52,781 bases of DNA from IMG/VR virus record IMGVR_UViG_3300048834_000156, positions 1 to 52,781 of that record; one strand, written 5' to 3'. Origin of the DNA: a virus. A program made the translations under genes and the position numbers. Positions 7,695-15,544 of the stretch are shown here, piece after piece. The number at the start of each line of letters is the position of its first letter. Position 1 is the stretch's first letter. Under the pieces are notes generated by a model that was given only the letters and a program-made list of their open reading frames with translations, was not told where the DNA came from and did no database searches.

Positions 7695-8199
7695 GCGGAT
7701 CTACAACGTTGCCCGCGAGGCTCTAGAGATCGCTGTCGCTGCGCTCAACACGGCAGCGGCTGAGGCCGCGCCCGGCACACCAGAGGCCGCGGCGGTCGCA
7801 CCGGCCCGCCAGTACGTCAGCGATGGTCCGCTTGTGGCGTGGGACTGCGAGCAGGTGGTGGTCACCGTCGAGAACACGTTCGGGCACCAGGGCGACCCGA
7901 CCGCCGAGCGGTCGCTCGTGGACTGCCTGACCATGCGCGCCGTGACGCTCGGCATCTGGATCGTGCGGTGCGCGCCCACGATGGACGACGACGGCGAGCC
8001 ACCGCCGGCAGAGACGATCGACTCGAACGCTCTCGTCACGCTCGCTGACCCTGGCATCGTCACCGACGCGATCGTCTCGGCGTACAAGGCCGGTGCGTTC
8101 GGGTACGGGCTCGCCGTCGAGCAGTGGCAGGGCGTCGGTCCCGAGGGCGGTCTCGTCGGCGGTGTGCTCCGGCTGCGTGTCGATCTGACGGCGGTGTAG
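7681..8199 (+). CDS. Probable tail terminator / head-tail connector protein
   Basis: A 172-residue protein starting at GTG 7681. It has an N-terminal helix, a strand-rich core with QVVVTVENTFGHQGD, and C-terminal GGVLRLRVDLTAV. The sequence ITLR-type ending and length fit actinophage tail terminators (gpU/gp17-like), which cap the tube. The order with the next gene (neck protein, then chaperone) supports this. The assignment rests on position and general composition. Confidence 0.55.
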   Translation: MPRPERIYNVAREALEIAVAALNTAAAEAAPGTPEAAAVAPARQYVSDGPLVAWDCEQVVVTVENTFGHQGDPTAERSLVDCLTMRAVTLGIWIVRCAPTMDDDGEPPPAETIDSNALVTLADPGIVTDAIVSAYKAGAFGYGLAVEQWQGVGPEGGLVGGVLRLRVDLTAV

Positions 8200-8202
8200 C
8201 TC

Positions 8203-8652
8203 GTGGCGCTCGGCGGCTCGTTCGGTGGTCGGGTGGTCATGGACCCGTCGCAGGTGGCGCGGCTCATGTCCGACCCGAACCAGCCGGTCATGCGCGACAT
8301 GATCCGCCAGGGCACGCGGGTCAAGCGTGAAGCTCAGCGGCTCGTGGGCGTCTACAAGCCGCCACCGGCCGGGCCGCGGCGGGCCCGGAAGCCGGGCACC
8401 CTGCGTGACTCGATCGTCATGCGTGTCGTGCAGGACGGCGACGGTGCGGCGGTGATCGTCGGGTCAGAGGACCCGGTAGCGCTGATCCACCATGAGGGCA
8501 CGATCCCGCATCGCATCGTGGCGAAGAACGCACCGCTGCTCGTGTTCTGGTCCGGTCGAGCTGGCCGGGTGGTGAAGGTGCGTGCGGTCAACCACCCAGG
8601 CACCAAACCGAACAGGTACCTTGTGAATGCTCTCAGAGCGATCGAAACCTAG
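8203..8652 (+). CDS. Neck / head-tail connector protein, HK97 gp10-like
   Basis: A 149-residue basic protein. The C-terminal half contains HHEGTIPHRI, then VVKVRAVNHPGTKPNRYL. HEGT..PH and HPGT.PN...L are hallmarks of the HK97 gp10-like neck family, which joins the filled head to the tail. GTG 8203 starts 3 bp after the previous stop. The upstream TGTAG prevents any earlier start. Confidence 0.75.
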   Translation: MALGGSFGGRVVMDPSQVARLMSDPNQPVMRDMIRQGTRVKREAQRLVGVYKPPPAGPRRARKPGTLRDSIVMRVVQDGDGAAVIVGSEDPVALIHHEGTIPHRIVAKNAPLLVFWSGRAGRVVKVRAVNHPGTKPNRYLVNALRAIET

Positions 8653-8669
8653 AGAAGGAACCACGCGCC

Positions 8670-9119
8670 ATGACCGATGCACCCGACTTCGCTGTCTCCA
8701 ACGAGGCCGACCAGGACCTGCCACCGATCCCGTTCTCGATCTCCGGTGTGTACGCACCGTCGAGCCAGAAGTCCGGCACATGGCGTGAGTCGTTCGAGGC
8801 GATGGCCCTGCCACCTGCGAGCATCGCAGCGAACATGGCTGAGATGTTCTTCATGGACGAGGCCTCAGGCCGACGCCAGATCAACCCGGCCGCGGTGACC
8901 GGGTTCATCCGCGACACTCTCCCCGAGGATGACTCGCGCCGGTTCATGAACGTGATCTACGACAAGAACAGGCTCGTCAAGATCGACGTGCTTATCAAGG
9001 TCATGGACTACCTGGTGGAGAGGTACACGGGTTTCCCTACTGGACGGCTCTCGCACTCTTCGCCTGGTGGTGGCACCACCGGCGATGGGTCGCCGGGGCC
9101 GCTCGGCTGGCAGGACTGA
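8670..9119 (+). CDS. Tail assembly chaperone, short form (gpG-like)
   Basis: A 149-residue short product, ATG 8670 with GAAGG ribosome site. It is a helical, acidic N-terminal domain containing PFSISGVYAP and RQINPAAVTGFIRDTLPEDD. It sits directly upstream of the tape measure gene, where siphophages encode the gpG/gpGT pair. The last ~27 residues after the slip site are Gly/Ser/Pro-rich and look like tail sequence of the unshifted frame. The canonical slippery heptamer GGGTTTC at 9029-9035 allows a -1 shift into the next ORF. Confidence 0.85.
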   Translation: MTDAPDFAVSNEADQDLPPIPFSISGVYAPSSQKSGTWRESFEAMALPPASIAANMAEMFFMDEASGRRQINPAAVTGFIRDTLPEDDSRRFMNVIYDKNRLVKIDVLIKVMDYLVERYTGFPTGRLSHSSPGGGTTGDGSPGPLGWQD

Positions 9120-9340
9120 GACGGCCCGAGACGGGATCTCTGCCCGAGTGGGCAGAGATCACGCTCGCGCTTATGGTCCAGTCGTACGCGTCGCTCGGGC
9201 ACATAGACGCCGTGCTCGAAGCGCTCGACAAGGCTGCCGACAAGATCCGCGAGCGCATGCCCGACCCTGACGAGTGGGGGTCGCTGCCTTCGCAGCGTGA
9301 GAGCGCAGCGAAGGCAGAAGCGATGTTCGGACCGGCGTAG
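8670..9340 (+). CDS. Tail assembly chaperone, long form by -1 frameshift (gpGT-like)
   Basis: Predicted 223-residue fusion: 8670-9035, then one base back at 9035 and on to the stop at 9338-9340. Zero-frame codons at the slip are G-GGT-TTC (ribosome slides onto GGG TTT). The shifted frame is open without interruption and has a protein-like composition: FPYWTALALFAWWW, then LPEWAEITLALMVQSYASLG and a helical C-terminus. No independent start with a ribosome site is seen for the second part. This is the standard gpG/gpGT scheme; the fused form binds tube and tape measure during tail assembly. Confidence 0.85.
9029..9035 (+). other. Programmed -1 frameshift slippery site GGGTTTC
   Basis: X-XXY-YYZ heptamer read in the zero frame as ..G GGT TTC. 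It lies about 84 bases before the short-form stop. Both frames are open on the correct sides. Confidence 0.85.
9135..9160 (+). terminator. Strong hairpin inside the shifted chaperone frame (attenuator candidate)
   Basis: An 11-bp perfect inverted repeat GATCTCTGCCC (9135-9145) / GGGCAGAGATC (9150-9160) with a GAGT loop. It starts 15 bases after the short-form stop, so it is translated only in the frameshift product. It is too far (100 nt) from the slip site to be a classical stimulator. A partial terminator between chaperone and tape measure is the simplest reading. Confidence 0.5.
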
Positions 9341-9349
9341 CCACCGCCG

Positions 9350-9364
9350 CCTAGGCTCCACTGC
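9350..9364 (+). promoter_or_regulatory. Late-box promoter, leaderless (tape measure)
   Basis: CCTAGGCT (9350-9357), 7 bases, then GTG 9365. The 10-mer GCCTAGGCTC is shared with the adaptor promoter at 1674-1683. No ribosome site upstream of the GTG. Confidence 0.6.
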
Positions 9365-12184
9365 GTGATCGTCGGTGACGCATACGTCAAGATCAGACCT
9401 GACGGCCGCGGGTTCTCCGACGAGGCCGAGCGGTCGCTGCTCGGCTCGATGGGCTCCCTCGCCAAGAAAGCCGCCGTCGTGTTCGGGTCGGCGTTCGTTG
9501 CCGATCAGGCGGTGCGCGGCATCGCCGAGGCGGTCGGTCTCGCCTCTGATCTGAGCGAGTCGATGAGCAAGGCCGAGGTCGTGTTCGGCTCGGCGTCGGC
9601 GGCGGTCAAGGAGTTCGCCGCTGCTGCGCCTGACGCTCTCGGTCAGACCGAGGCTCAGGCGCTCGAAGCAACAGGCACACTCGGCAACCTGCTGCGAGCT
9701 GTGGGGCTCAGCGAGGAAGCGTCCGCGGATCTCTCGACGTCGATGGTCACGCTCGCCAGCGACCTCGCATCGTTCAACAACACCGAAGCGAGCGAAGCTC
9801 TAGACGCTCTACGCGCCGGGCTGGTGGGCGAGACCGAGCCACTCAAGCGGTTCGGCGTCAACCTCAACGAGAACCTGCTCAAGCAGAAGGCGTGGCAGCT
9901 CGGGCTCACGGACGGCTCGGGTGTGCTCTCAGCGAACGCGAAGGCGCAGGCGGCATACGCGCTCATCATGGAGCAGACGTCGCTCGCTCAGGGCGACTTC
10001 GCTCGGACGTCTGACGGGCTCGCCAACCAGCAACGCATCCTCAAGGCGAACGTCGATCAGGCGAAGGCGGCGTTCGGTGCTGGGCTGCTGCCGGTGCTCG
10101 AACGCCTCGCTCCGGTGGCCGGGGATGCTGTTCGCTCGCTCGCTCCGTTCCTAGAGCAGCTCGGCGCAGGGCTCGGCAACGCGGTGGCTGGCGCGGTCGA
10201 TGGCGTGACCGCTGCGATCGACGTCGTGGAGAGGTTCTCGGCGGCGTTGTCCGGGGTGAACGTCCCGGCGTCGATAGCGGTGGAGCTGGGCAAGATCTTC
10301 GGCTGGATGGAGGACAGCTCGCAGGTCGATGCGATGGCCACCGTGTTCGAGCGGCTCTCGACTGCTGGTGTGATCCTCACCGGAGCGCTGACGTCGATCG
10401 CTGGCGAGGTCACGACCCTTGCACCGTCGATGGAAGACCTCACCCGGATATGGACCGAGCAGGAGGACGTTCTACTGCCGCTCACCGCTGGCGTGGTCAC
10501 GTTCGTCGCTGCGCTCGGCACCTTGTCGCAGGTCAGCGGCGTTCTGTCGTCTCTACAGACCGGGTTCGCTCTGCTCGGCCCGGCGCTCTCGAAGGCGCTG
10601 GCACCGCTACTCGCCAACCCGGCCGGGCTCATCGTCGCCGGGATCGTCGCGCTCGGTGCTGCACTGTTCGTCGCGTACCAGAAGATCGAGCCGTTCCGTA
10701 ACGCCGTCGATGCCGTTGCTCGTGTCCTGCGAGACGTAGCGGTCGCTGCGTTCGATCAGGTCTCCGAAGCGGTCCGCAACTTCGGGCCCACGCTCGCCGA
10801 GCTGGGCTCGATGCTCTCCGGTGTAGGTGAGACCCTGCGGTCGTTCGCTGGGTCGGCCATCGACGCGGTGTCACCGTTCGTGGGGTGGGTGCAGGAGAAC
10901 GTGTTCCCGCTGTTCGCCGCGGTCGCTGACTTCGCCGACGCGCTGGGCGACAGGATCTCAGACGTTGCGGGCATCATCGCCTCTGTGGTCAGCACGCTCG
11001 CGCCGATCGTGCGGAAGGCGTTCGAGATCTGGTGGAAGGTCGTCGGGCCGCTAGTGACCGGCGTGCTCCGTCAGATCTGGAACACCATCACCACCACCGC
11101 CGCAGTTCTGACCGACGTTCTCGGCGTGGCGTTCGACGCGGTAGGCCTGATCGTCTCGACCGTGTTCAACGGGATCAAGGCCGTCGTCGAGTCGGTGCTC
11201 GGCACCTTGACGGGCGTGTTCACCGTGTTCGCCGGTGTCCTGCGCGGCGACTTCGGCAAGGTGTGGGATGGGCTACAGCAGATCGTGCGCGCGCCGCTCG
11301 AAGCGATCCTCGGGTTCGTGCAGTCCACGTTCGGCAACGTGCTCGACTTCCTCGGCACGCTGCCAGGTCGGCTGCTCTCGATCGGCTCGACCCTGTTCGG
11401 CGGGCTCGTGGACGCCATCGGCATCACGCTCGGCACCGTCGTCGGCGTGGTCACAGGTGCGTTCGGCGGGGTGCTCTCGTTCCTCGCAGGGCTGCCCGGC
11501 CAGATCGTCACAGCCGCGGGCGACCTGTTCGGGTTCATCGGCACTCAGGCGCTGAACGTCGTCACCGCGGTCGGTGAGACGCTCGCCTCGCTGCCGGGCA
11601 AGGTCGGTGAGCTGGCCGGGTCGCTGCTCACGCAGGGCGTCGAGCTGGGCAAGGCGGTGCTGAACGGCATCATCGCCGGGCTGTCTGGGCTCGCTGACCT
11701 CGCCGTTGGTCTCGTCGGTGACCTGACCAGCGCGGCCAAGGACATAGCGGGCGGGATAATCAACGCGCTCATCGACGGCCTGAACAGCGTCTTCCCTGAC
11801 GAGATCGGCCGTGTCGAGGTGGCCGGGTACACCGTGTTCCCAGGTCTGGACCTGCCAGACAACCCGATCCCTCGGGTCAAGCTCGCGCGCGGTGGCCGCG
11901 TCCGGGCCCGCGCCGGTGGCGTCGCCGCCACGCTCGCCGAAGCCGGGTTCGACGAGCTGGTCCTCTCCACGAACCCTGCGATGAGGCAGCGCAACGCCGG
12001 GCTACTCGCCGGTACCGGCATGGCTGACCCGCTCGTCGTGAACGCGATGATCGCTCGACTCGAAGCGATCGCCAACCGGCCGCGGGTCGGTCAGCTCACG
12101 CTCGCCAACCCCGGTCCGCCAGTGCGTCACGCGATGGACTTCCTCAGCGCGCTCGATGACGCCGAGTGGATGGAGAGCCTCTAA
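9365..12184 (+). CDS. Tape measure protein
   Basis: A 939-residue, Ala/Gly/Val-rich, helical protein; the longest gene of the tail region, following the frameshifted chaperone as expected. Residues 20-200 form the typical N-terminal tape-measure region (MSKAEVVFGSASAAVKEF, FNNTEASEALDAL). The middle contains several long hydrophobic segments (for example LLANPAGLIVAGIVALGAA near residue 417) usable for genome delivery through the membrane. Repeated short modules follow toward residue 800. At roughly 0.15 nm per residue the tail would be about 140 nm. GTG 9365 is set by the leaderless box upstream. Confidence 0.9.
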   Translation: MIVGDAYVKIRPDGRGFSDEAERSLLGSMGSLAKKAAVVFGSAFVADQAVRGIAEAVGLASDLSESMSKAEVVFGSASAAVKEFAAAAPDALGQTEAQALEATGTLGNLLRAVGLSEEASADLSTSMVTLASDLASFNNTEASEALDALRAGLVGETEPLKRFGVNLNENLLKQKAWQLGLTDGSGVLSANAKAQAAYALIMEQTSLAQGDFARTSDGLANQQRILKANVDQAKAAFGAGLLPVLERLAPVAGDAVRSLAPFLEQLGAGLGNAVAGAVDGVTAAIDVVERFSAALSGVNVPASIAVELGKIFGWMEDSSQVDAMATVFERLSTAGVILTGALTSIAGEVTTLAPSMEDLTRIWTEQEDVLLPLTAGVVTFVAALGTLSQVSGVLSSLQTGFALLGPALSKALAPLLANPAGLIVAGIVALGAALFVAYQKIEPFRNAVDAVARVLRDVAVAAFDQVSEAVRNFGPTLAELGSMLSGVGETLRSFAGSAIDAVSPFVGWVQENVFPLFAAVADFADALGDRISDVAGIIASVVSTLAPIVRKAFEIWWKVVGPLVTGVLRQIWNTITTTAAVLTDVLGVAFDAVGLIVSTVFNGIKAVVESVLGTLTGVFTVFAGVLRGDFGKVWDGLQQIVRAPLEAILGFVQSTFGNVLDFLGTLPGRLLSIGSTLFGGLVDAIGITLGTVVGVVTGAFGGVLSFLAGLPGQIVTAAGDLFGFIGTQALNVVTAVGETLASLPGKVGELAGSLLTQGVELGKAVLNGIIAGLSGLADLAVGLVGDLTSAAKDIAGGIINALIDGLNSVFPDEIGRVEVAGYTVFPGLDLPDNPIPRVKLARGGRVRARAGGVAATLAEAGFDELVLSTNPAMRQRNAGLLAGTGMADPLVVNAMIARLEAIANRPRVGQLTLANPGPPVRHAMDFLSALDDAEWMESL

Positions 12185-12658
12185 GTGGACACGCTCGACC
12201 CGAGCTGCACGACCGGTGACGGTGAGGTGTTCGTCAACGGTGCGACCCTCCACCGGCTGGCGTTCTGCGTGCTCGACGCTTCACCGCTCGCCGACGGCAT
12301 CTACAACCTGCGCGGACAGAACCGGCTCATCCCCGGCGTGCCCGGCGAGCGCGCCATGCCGAAGCGTGCGACGACCACCGACTACGTGCTCCGCATGGTC
12401 GTGGACGGCCGCTACAGCGTGTCCACCGGCGCACCGATGCTCGACGAGATCCAAGGCCTACGGCTGGCGAAGGACTGGCTCAGAGGCAACCTGCACACGC
12501 CACCAGGTGGCACGAGCCAGCGCACGGTGCAGGTGGTGTTCCCGTGGGGCGGGTCACGGTCGTGCGCTGCTCACACGAGCATCGCGTTCGGGCAACGAGT
12601 CGGCCCGGTCCAGCGGGCGCTGCTCACGGTCAGTGTGCCGCTCGGGGTAGTCGCCTAG
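12185..12658 (+). CDS. Distal tail / minor tail protein
   Basis: A 157-residue protein, GTG 12185 immediately after the tape measure stop. GEVFVNGATLHRLAF at the start, then NLRGQNRLIPGVPGERAMPKR, resembles distal tail proteins that carry an N-terminal beta barrel (..NG..L....RG.N..VPG..G). This protein would form the ring at the tail end below the tape measure. Its position, directly after the tape measure, fits. Confidence 0.7.
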   Translation: MDTLDPSCTTGDGEVFVNGATLHRLAFCVLDASPLADGIYNLRGQNRLIPGVPGERAMPKRATTTDYVLRMVVDGRYSVSTGAPMLDEIQGLRLAKDWLRGNLHTPPGGTSQRTVQVVFPWGGSRSCAAHTSIAFGQRVGPVQRALLTVSVPLGVVA

Positions 12659-12669
12659 CATCCCGAGGC
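12654..12669 (+). promoter_or_regulatory. Late-box promoter, leaderless (tail fibre)
   Basis: CCTAGCAT (12654-12661), 8 bases (CCCGAGGC), ATG 12670. The TAG of the -10 box is also the stop codon of the preceding distal-tail gene. Confidence 0.55.
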
Positions 12670-13932
12670 ATGTACCCGCACGCAGGCCGCTACGGCACCG
12701 ACTCGTTCGTTCGACCGTCAGGCCGACCGGTTCCAGCCGGAACCGCGGTGATGGTCTACGAGCGAGGCACGACCACGCTCGCTGAGCTGTGGACCGACCG
12801 AGACCGCACCTCCGCTGCACCGAACCCGGCAGAGATCGGCGAGCGCGGGAACTTCTACTTCTACGCCGAGCCCGGCATTTACGACCTGTTCGTGGAGAGC
12901 ACCACCGTGCGGGTGACAGCGGTGCCAGACCCGGCAGACACCGAGGGCGGCGGCGGTGGCGCGGTGGCGTCCGTGAACGGCCAGGTTGGCGCGGTGGTGC
13001 TCACCGCGCCAGACGTCGGTGCGGTGGCACCCGGTGACCTCGGGTCGGCGGCGACTGCTGACGTGACCGACTTCGCCACGGCCGAGCAGGGCACGAAGGC
13101 AGACACCGCGGTCCAGCCCGGTGACCTCGGGTCGGCGGCTACCGCAGATGCATCCGACTTCGCGAGCGCGGCGCAGGGCGGCAAGGCCGACACCGCCATT
13201 CAGCCTGCCGACATGCTCGCCGAGAACGTCGATTACCAGTACGACGTGGAGACCGTTCTGCCGGTCTCCACCGTGCTCGACCTCACCCGCAATGCGATCA
13301 TGGACCTGACCTCAGGCAAGGAGGACGTCGGGGTCGCGGCCGGTCGCTCCCTGGCCGGGCTACTCGCTGACCGCCCGTCCGCTGCGGGACTGTCCGACGG
13401 TGCCCGGTACTTCGCAGCCGACGACTCAGGTGGGCGTCTCTATGTGGCCCGCAGCGGAGCGTGGGCCGCTGCCGCGCCTCCTGTCGTTGGTGCCCGCACG
13501 CTGGCCGTGGCGAACCCGTCCTCGATCGCAGCGGTGTCGGTGGCAGCGAACGCTGTCCGGGTACCGGAGTTGACCACGGCCGCGTTCGTGATGCCGTCGT
13601 CAGGGACCGTGCTGGTGTTGATCCCGCCGCTCGGGATCACGGGCGCGGGCGCCGACGTCGACTTGACGACCGTGCAGGTTCGCTGGTCGACCAACGACTT
13701 CTCGTCGTCGCAGATCATCTATGAACAACAGGCGATAGGTAAGTCCGGTGCGCCGTTCTACATCGAATCTGTGTCGGGCGGCGCAGCCTTGCTGACCCCT
13801 GGTGGTGTTACGCCTCCGTCCGCTGGGGCGTCGGTGCGGGTCGGGATGTACCTGTCCCGGCCGGACACGTTCTCGATGACCGTCCTCAAGGTCGGGAACA
13901 TTCACCCGTTCCTCATGGTCCAGGTGTCGTAG
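12670..13932 (+). CDS. Tail fibre / receptor-binding protein
   Basis: A 420-residue fibre-type protein. Residues 1-90 form a small beta domain with VMVYERGTTTLAELWTD, as in fibre attachment domains. A Gly-rich linker (EGGGGGA) is followed by the collar-like SVNGQVGAVVLTAPDVGAVA. Two 29-residue repeats come next (see 13030-13203), then a C-terminal head with ARYFAADDSGGRLYVARSGAW. The last ~150 residues are beta-rich and probably trimeric. ATG 12670 is fixed by the leaderless box. Neighbouring hydrolase and lectin-like genes make this the host-recognition module. Confidence 0.8.
   Translation: MYPHAGRYGTDSFVRPSGRPVPAGTAVMVYERGTTTLAELWTDRDRTSAAPNPAEIGERGNFYFYAEPGIYDLFVESTTVRVTAVPDPADTEGGGGGAVASVNGQVGAVVLTAPDVGAVAPGDLGSAATADVTDFATAEQGTKADTAVQPGDLGSAATADASDFASAAQGGKADTAIQPADMLAENVDYQYDVETVLPVSTVLDLTRNAIMDLTSGKEDVGVAAGRSLAGLLADRPSAAGLSDGARYFAADDSGGRLYVARSGAWAAAAPPVVGARTLAVANPSSIAAVSVAANAVRVPELTTAAFVMPSSGTVLVLIPPLGITGAGADVDLTTVQVRWSTNDFSSSQIIYEQQAIGKSGAPFYIESVSGGAALLTPGGVTPPSAGASVRVGMYLSRPDTFSMTVLKVGNIHPFLMVQVS
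13030..13203 (+). repeat. 87-bp tandem repeat inside tail fibre gene
   Basis: Two units of 87 bp (13030-13116 and 13117-13203), each encoding 29 residues of the form PGDLGSAATAD..DFA.A.QG.KADTA.Q. The first ~22 bases of each unit are identical. A third unit degenerates after PADM. Such repeats are common fibre shafts and can vary in number by recombination. Confidence 0.8.
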
Positions 13933-14714
13933 TGCCCGAGTACGCGGCGCCCACAGCTGTGACCGCCATGTGGTCGACGCCGCACGTCGTCTACACCGAC
14001 GGCGGAAAGCCGTCAGGGCGGCCGGTGATCGCCATCCCCGGCTGGCCGATGAACACCACGATCCGCAGCTACCTCGACACCCCGAACGGACCGGGCGACG
14101 CCCAAGGCGTGATGATGACGCTCCTGGCGACAGGCCGCACCGTGATCGTCTCAGCGTCCGGGTCGTGCTGGGGGACCAACACCGACTACCCCGACGTGGG
14201 GGCGCTCGGCCGCGGTGTGATCGACTCGGCGATCACGCTCGCCGGGTCGCTCGGCTGTGACACCACCACCGTCGACCTGATCGGCGTCTCCCACGGCGGG
14301 TGCGTCGTCAGCAATTGGGCGTGGCGCAACCCGACCAAGGTCAACCGCATCTGGTTCCAAGCTCCCGGCTGGGACCTCTCCGACATCTACGACCGCGACT
14401 CCTACATCACCGGCCTCGGGCTGCCGTCGATCGCAGAGAACATGCGCGGCGTCTACGGCAGTGCCGACAAGACCGCTTGGCTCGCCGCCAGTGCCGGGGA
14501 GGACCCGCACCGCAACCTCGCCAGCCTCGCACCCATCGGGGTCCGGATCGCTGCCGTGTGCGCCACCAACGACGAGATCGTTGACTACGACGGGCTCGCC
14601 GCCGACCTCGACACCATCGGGGCGACGCTGACCACTCTCAGCTCCGGTGGACACTTCTTTGCCCGGACCGCTTCTGAGTGGTCTGATCTGGCGGCGCTCA
14701 GGTGGTTCGCGTGA
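13932..14714 (+). CDS. Alpha/beta hydrolase (esterase/deacylase) in the tail module
   Basis: A 260-residue alpha/beta-hydrolase fold. PVIAIPGWP near residues 33-41 is the oxyanion region. The nucleophile elbow is GVSHGG with Ser120. Asp214 lies in CATNDEIV and His241 in SSGGHFF, completing a plausible triad. It has no signal peptide. It starts at GTG 13932, sharing a base with the fibre gene stop, and ends in a GTGA overlap with the lectin-like gene. That placement suggests a tail-associated enzyme that removes acyl groups from surface polysaccharide or lipid. A LysB-type mycolate esterase is less likely: the elbow differs from GYSQG and it is not beside the lysis genes. Confidence 0.8.
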   Translation: MPEYAAPTAVTAMWSTPHVVYTDGGKPSGRPVIAIPGWPMNTTIRSYLDTPNGPGDAQGVMMTLLATGRTVIVSASGSCWGTNTDYPDVGALGRGVIDSAITLAGSLGCDTTTVDLIGVSHGGCVVSNWAWRNPTKVNRIWFQAPGWDLSDIYDRDSYITGLGLPSIAENMRGVYGSADKTAWLAASAGEDPHRNLASLAPIGVRIAAVCATNDEIVDYDGLAADLDTIGATLTTLSSGGHFFARTASEWSDLAALRWFA

Positions 14715-15541
14715 GTTACGACGACGACGTGCTGGCGACTGCGCCTCTGGCGTTCTGGCCATCCGACGACGGGTCAGGTTCGACGGTCGTGGACGTCTCC
14801 GGCAACGGGTTCGACATGGCACCGGGGCCTGACTCTGAGCCGTGGCCGGTGTGGATCTCCGACGACACGTGGGGGTCGGTGCTCGACTTCGGGCAGTACG
14901 GGTGCTCGGCGCTGCCACCTGACGACGCGCCCACCGTGGCCGTGACGTTCGAGGCTGACCTCTCGTCTCATCCGGTCGATGTTGACGTGGACGAGTGGAC
15001 GATGGCCGGGTGGACGAGACAGCAGCCCGGCAACATCGGCGGCATCTGCGGTGCTGACTTCCCCGATGGCGTGTTCTTCTTTAACCTGGCATGGCTGAAC
15101 ACGTTCGAGATCGCCAACCTGTCTGCGAACCGTCCTGTCTGGAACGGGTCGGACTTCTACTACGCGACCGGTTCCAACTGGAACAGGACCGCATCGACGC
15201 TTATGGCTCCGGCCCTGCCGGATGACGTGTCGTGGCAGCACTTCCTGGTGGTGAACAGGTCGGCCCGCATGGAGATCTGGCAGAACGGCGTTCTGCTCAC
15301 CACCGACGCAACAGCTCAGACGCCGCAGACCTCGCCCGCCATCGGGTTCCGAGCGAGCGGGTTCGGTGCGTTCGCTCGCATGGCGATCTGGGACCGGGCG
15401 ATCTCCGAGGCTGAGATAGCCGTGCTCGCCACCCCGCCATCCCCGGTGCTGCCACCTGTGCTGAACACATGGGACGACTTCAATCGGGCAGACGGCCCGC
15501 TCGGGACGGCTACGCCGTCGGCGTTCGAGTGGGAGGCTTGA
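14711..15541 (+). CDS. LamG/concanavalin-like minor tail protein, N-terminal part
   Basis: A 276-residue protein. Residues 1-235 read as a LamG-type beta sandwich: LATAPLAFWPSDDGSGSTVVDVSGNG at the front, DEWTMAGW in the middle, and RMAIWDRAISEAEIAVLA at the end, the usual order of this fold. After a Pro-rich linker a second sandwich begins (WDDFNRADGPLGTA..AFEWEA) and is cut by TGA at 15539-15541. The downstream ORF is in the same frame and continues the second domain. So this is either the short form of a longer readthrough protein or a gene split by one stop. Confidence 0.75.
   Translation: MSYDDDVLATAPLAFWPSDDGSGSTVVDVSGNGFDMAPGPDSEPWPVWISDDTWGSVLDFGQYGCSALPPDDAPTVAVTFEADLSSHPVDVDVDEWTMAGWTRQQPGNIGGICGADFPDGVFFFNLAWLNTFEIANLSANRPVWNGSDFYYATGSNWNRTASTLMAPALPDDVSWQHFLVVNRSARMEIWQNGVLLTTDATAQTPQTSPAIGFRASGFGAFARMAIWDRAISEAEIAVLATPPSPVLPPVLNTWDDFNRADGPLGTATPSAFEWEA
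15539..15541 (+). other. In-frame UGA splitting a beta-sandwich domain (readthrough candidate)
   Basis: Frames of 14711-15541 and 15545-17536 are identical (both position 2 modulo 3). Only TGA and CCG separate the two. The base after the stop is C, the leakiest UGA context known in bacteria. The sequence on either side reads as one domain: DDFNRADGPLGT...EWEA stop PVLLGTWAIDGNSAEV. Confidence 0.7.
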
Positions 15542-15544
15542 CCG

